Below are positions 63,250-64,000 of a DNA stretch of 64,000 nt, piece by piece. Source of the DNA: Bradyrhizobium sp. C9 (GTDB lineage: Bacteria > Pseudomonadota > Alphaproteobacteria > Rhizobiales > Xanthobacteraceae); assembly GCF_002532045.1 (NCBI RefSeq), contig NZ_NWTG01000017.1, positions 62,001-126,000 of the forward strand. The letters run 5' to 3'. The notes under the pieces were generated by a model, which saw only the letters and a program-made list of their open reading frames with translations, did no database searches and was not told the DNA's origin. The position numbers and the translations under genes were made by a program. Position 1 is the first letter of the stretch; the number at the start of each line of letters is the position of its first letter.

Positions 63250-64000
63250 TCTGGCGACCCGTCCTTACGATCGAGAGGTCCCCTGCCTTCTAGGTCGTGG
63301 ATCCGTCATTCCGACAGTTACGCTTGGCAGAATATCGACCGAACCACAACTAGCGCGAGTTCAATTGTCATGGATTTTGTGAGCATGCTTACCGCCGGCG
63401 CAGCCTCATTCCCGTATTTATACCGGAGCTCCAACATGATTGCGTACCGTGTTCGTCGCAGCAAGGGCGCCCAAATTCTCGATAGATTTGCGGCTCTCAA
63501 GGTGTTCTTGCCAGAGGGAACGACGATTGCTTCCTCCTCAATCGAGCGGACGGTCTTGCGCCCATCGGTGCATCGTGCACGACGCCGCCTTTACGCTGCT
63601 TGGTGATGGTCTTCTGATTGGGACCGCGCTTGCTATTCTTTAACTCTTTGAGCGAGCTTTCGATCGCTGTATCGCCGCTCGTGGCGTGCGTGGCCATCCG
63701 CTGTCATAGAGTGTTTGGCCCACAGGCCCTCCCGCACGATGGATCAGAACGGTTGAATCTCTGCGCTCTGGGACCAGCGTCCTTCGCCCTGTTTTCCCTC
63801 GCTTCGAGGCATCTGAGAGCCCATTGGTATTCGAACTCGCACCACGCAAGCTCGAATGGTTCCATCAGTATCTCTATCCACGTCTCGGCAAATGCTGCAA
63901 TTCCGACGAAAAATAGAATTCGCGACCTCCTGATTCGCTATCAGTCGACGAAGCCGGCGAGACGAATGAGTTGTCGCTATGGCCAGCCGCACATGCAGCT
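63250..64000. other. No gene recognised
   Basis: Only short frames are present on both strands. No tRNA, repeat or promoter motif of the types found elsewhere could be seen up to the window end. Confidence 0.35.

Noticed and set aside
1..64000. tRNA or rRNA genes
   Set aside because: No T-loop GGTTCRA context paired with an acceptor stem and no rRNA sequence could be seen by reading.
1..64000. CRISPR array
   Set aside because: No regularly spaced short repeats were found; the repeats seen are IS ends, promoters or paired scraps.

Overview
The window looks like part of a symbiosis island from a Bradyrhizobium close to the B. japonicum/B. diazoefficiens group. It carries the common nodulation operon in the order nodD2, nodD1, nod box, nodY-like, nodA, B, C, S, U, I, J, nolO, nodZ, followed by fixR-nifA. 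It also carries nolA, a hemN1-like gene, type III (tts-box) promoters, plant cell-wall hydrolases, insertion sequences and many decayed genes. These calls come from reading the proteins and motifs; no database search was run.

Layout. 1-15 kb is mostly debris: remnants of a hipA copy, an IS1595-type transposase, a LigD ligase, a HigA-like regulator, a polygalacturonase and a short-chain dehydrogenase. Intact genes in this stretch are a coiled-coil protein (0.8-1.8 kb), a GH12 endoglucanase behind a tts box (3.1-4.0 kb), an RTX-repeat protein (5.4-5.9 kb) and a HipBA toxin-antitoxin pair (11.3-12.9 kb). 15-25 kb holds a prephenate-dehydrogenase-like gene, a polygalacturonase and pectinesterase pair, a large repeat-rich probable type III effector with its tts box, a membrane acyltransferase and an OprB-type porin. 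26-41 kb is sparse: hemN1 with a FixK-type box, a TauE/SafE exporter, a solo LuxR regulator, an Omp25/31-type barrel, a complete IS with a 17-bp target duplication, a flavin-dependent oxidoreductase, and an amino-acid-binding periplasmic protein with a tiny membrane protein behind it. 42-47 kb is the nodulation control region (nolA, an orphan tts box, nodD2, nodD1). 46.7-58.1 kb is the Nod-factor operon. 58.6-61.6 kb is fixR-nifA with its RegR box and -24/-12 promoter. The end of the window holds a TetR pseudogene and one Xre-type regulator.

How it works together. NodD1 should act at the single nod box to turn on synthesis (NodA, B, C), decoration (NodS N-methylation, NodU and NolO carbamoylation, NodZ fucosylation) and export (NodI, J) of the Nod factor. 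Three tts boxes link the region to TtsI and the type III secretion system, although no secretion apparatus gene lies here. FixR-NifA begins the nitrogen-fixation programme.

The most interesting signal is a set of four near-identical MerR-type promoters, each with a TTGAAY -35 element, an exactly 19-bp operator spacer and a -10 element. They lie in front of nolA itself, nodD2, the periplasmic binding protein gene and the region upstream of hemN1. This predicts a small NolA regulon that can be tested directly.
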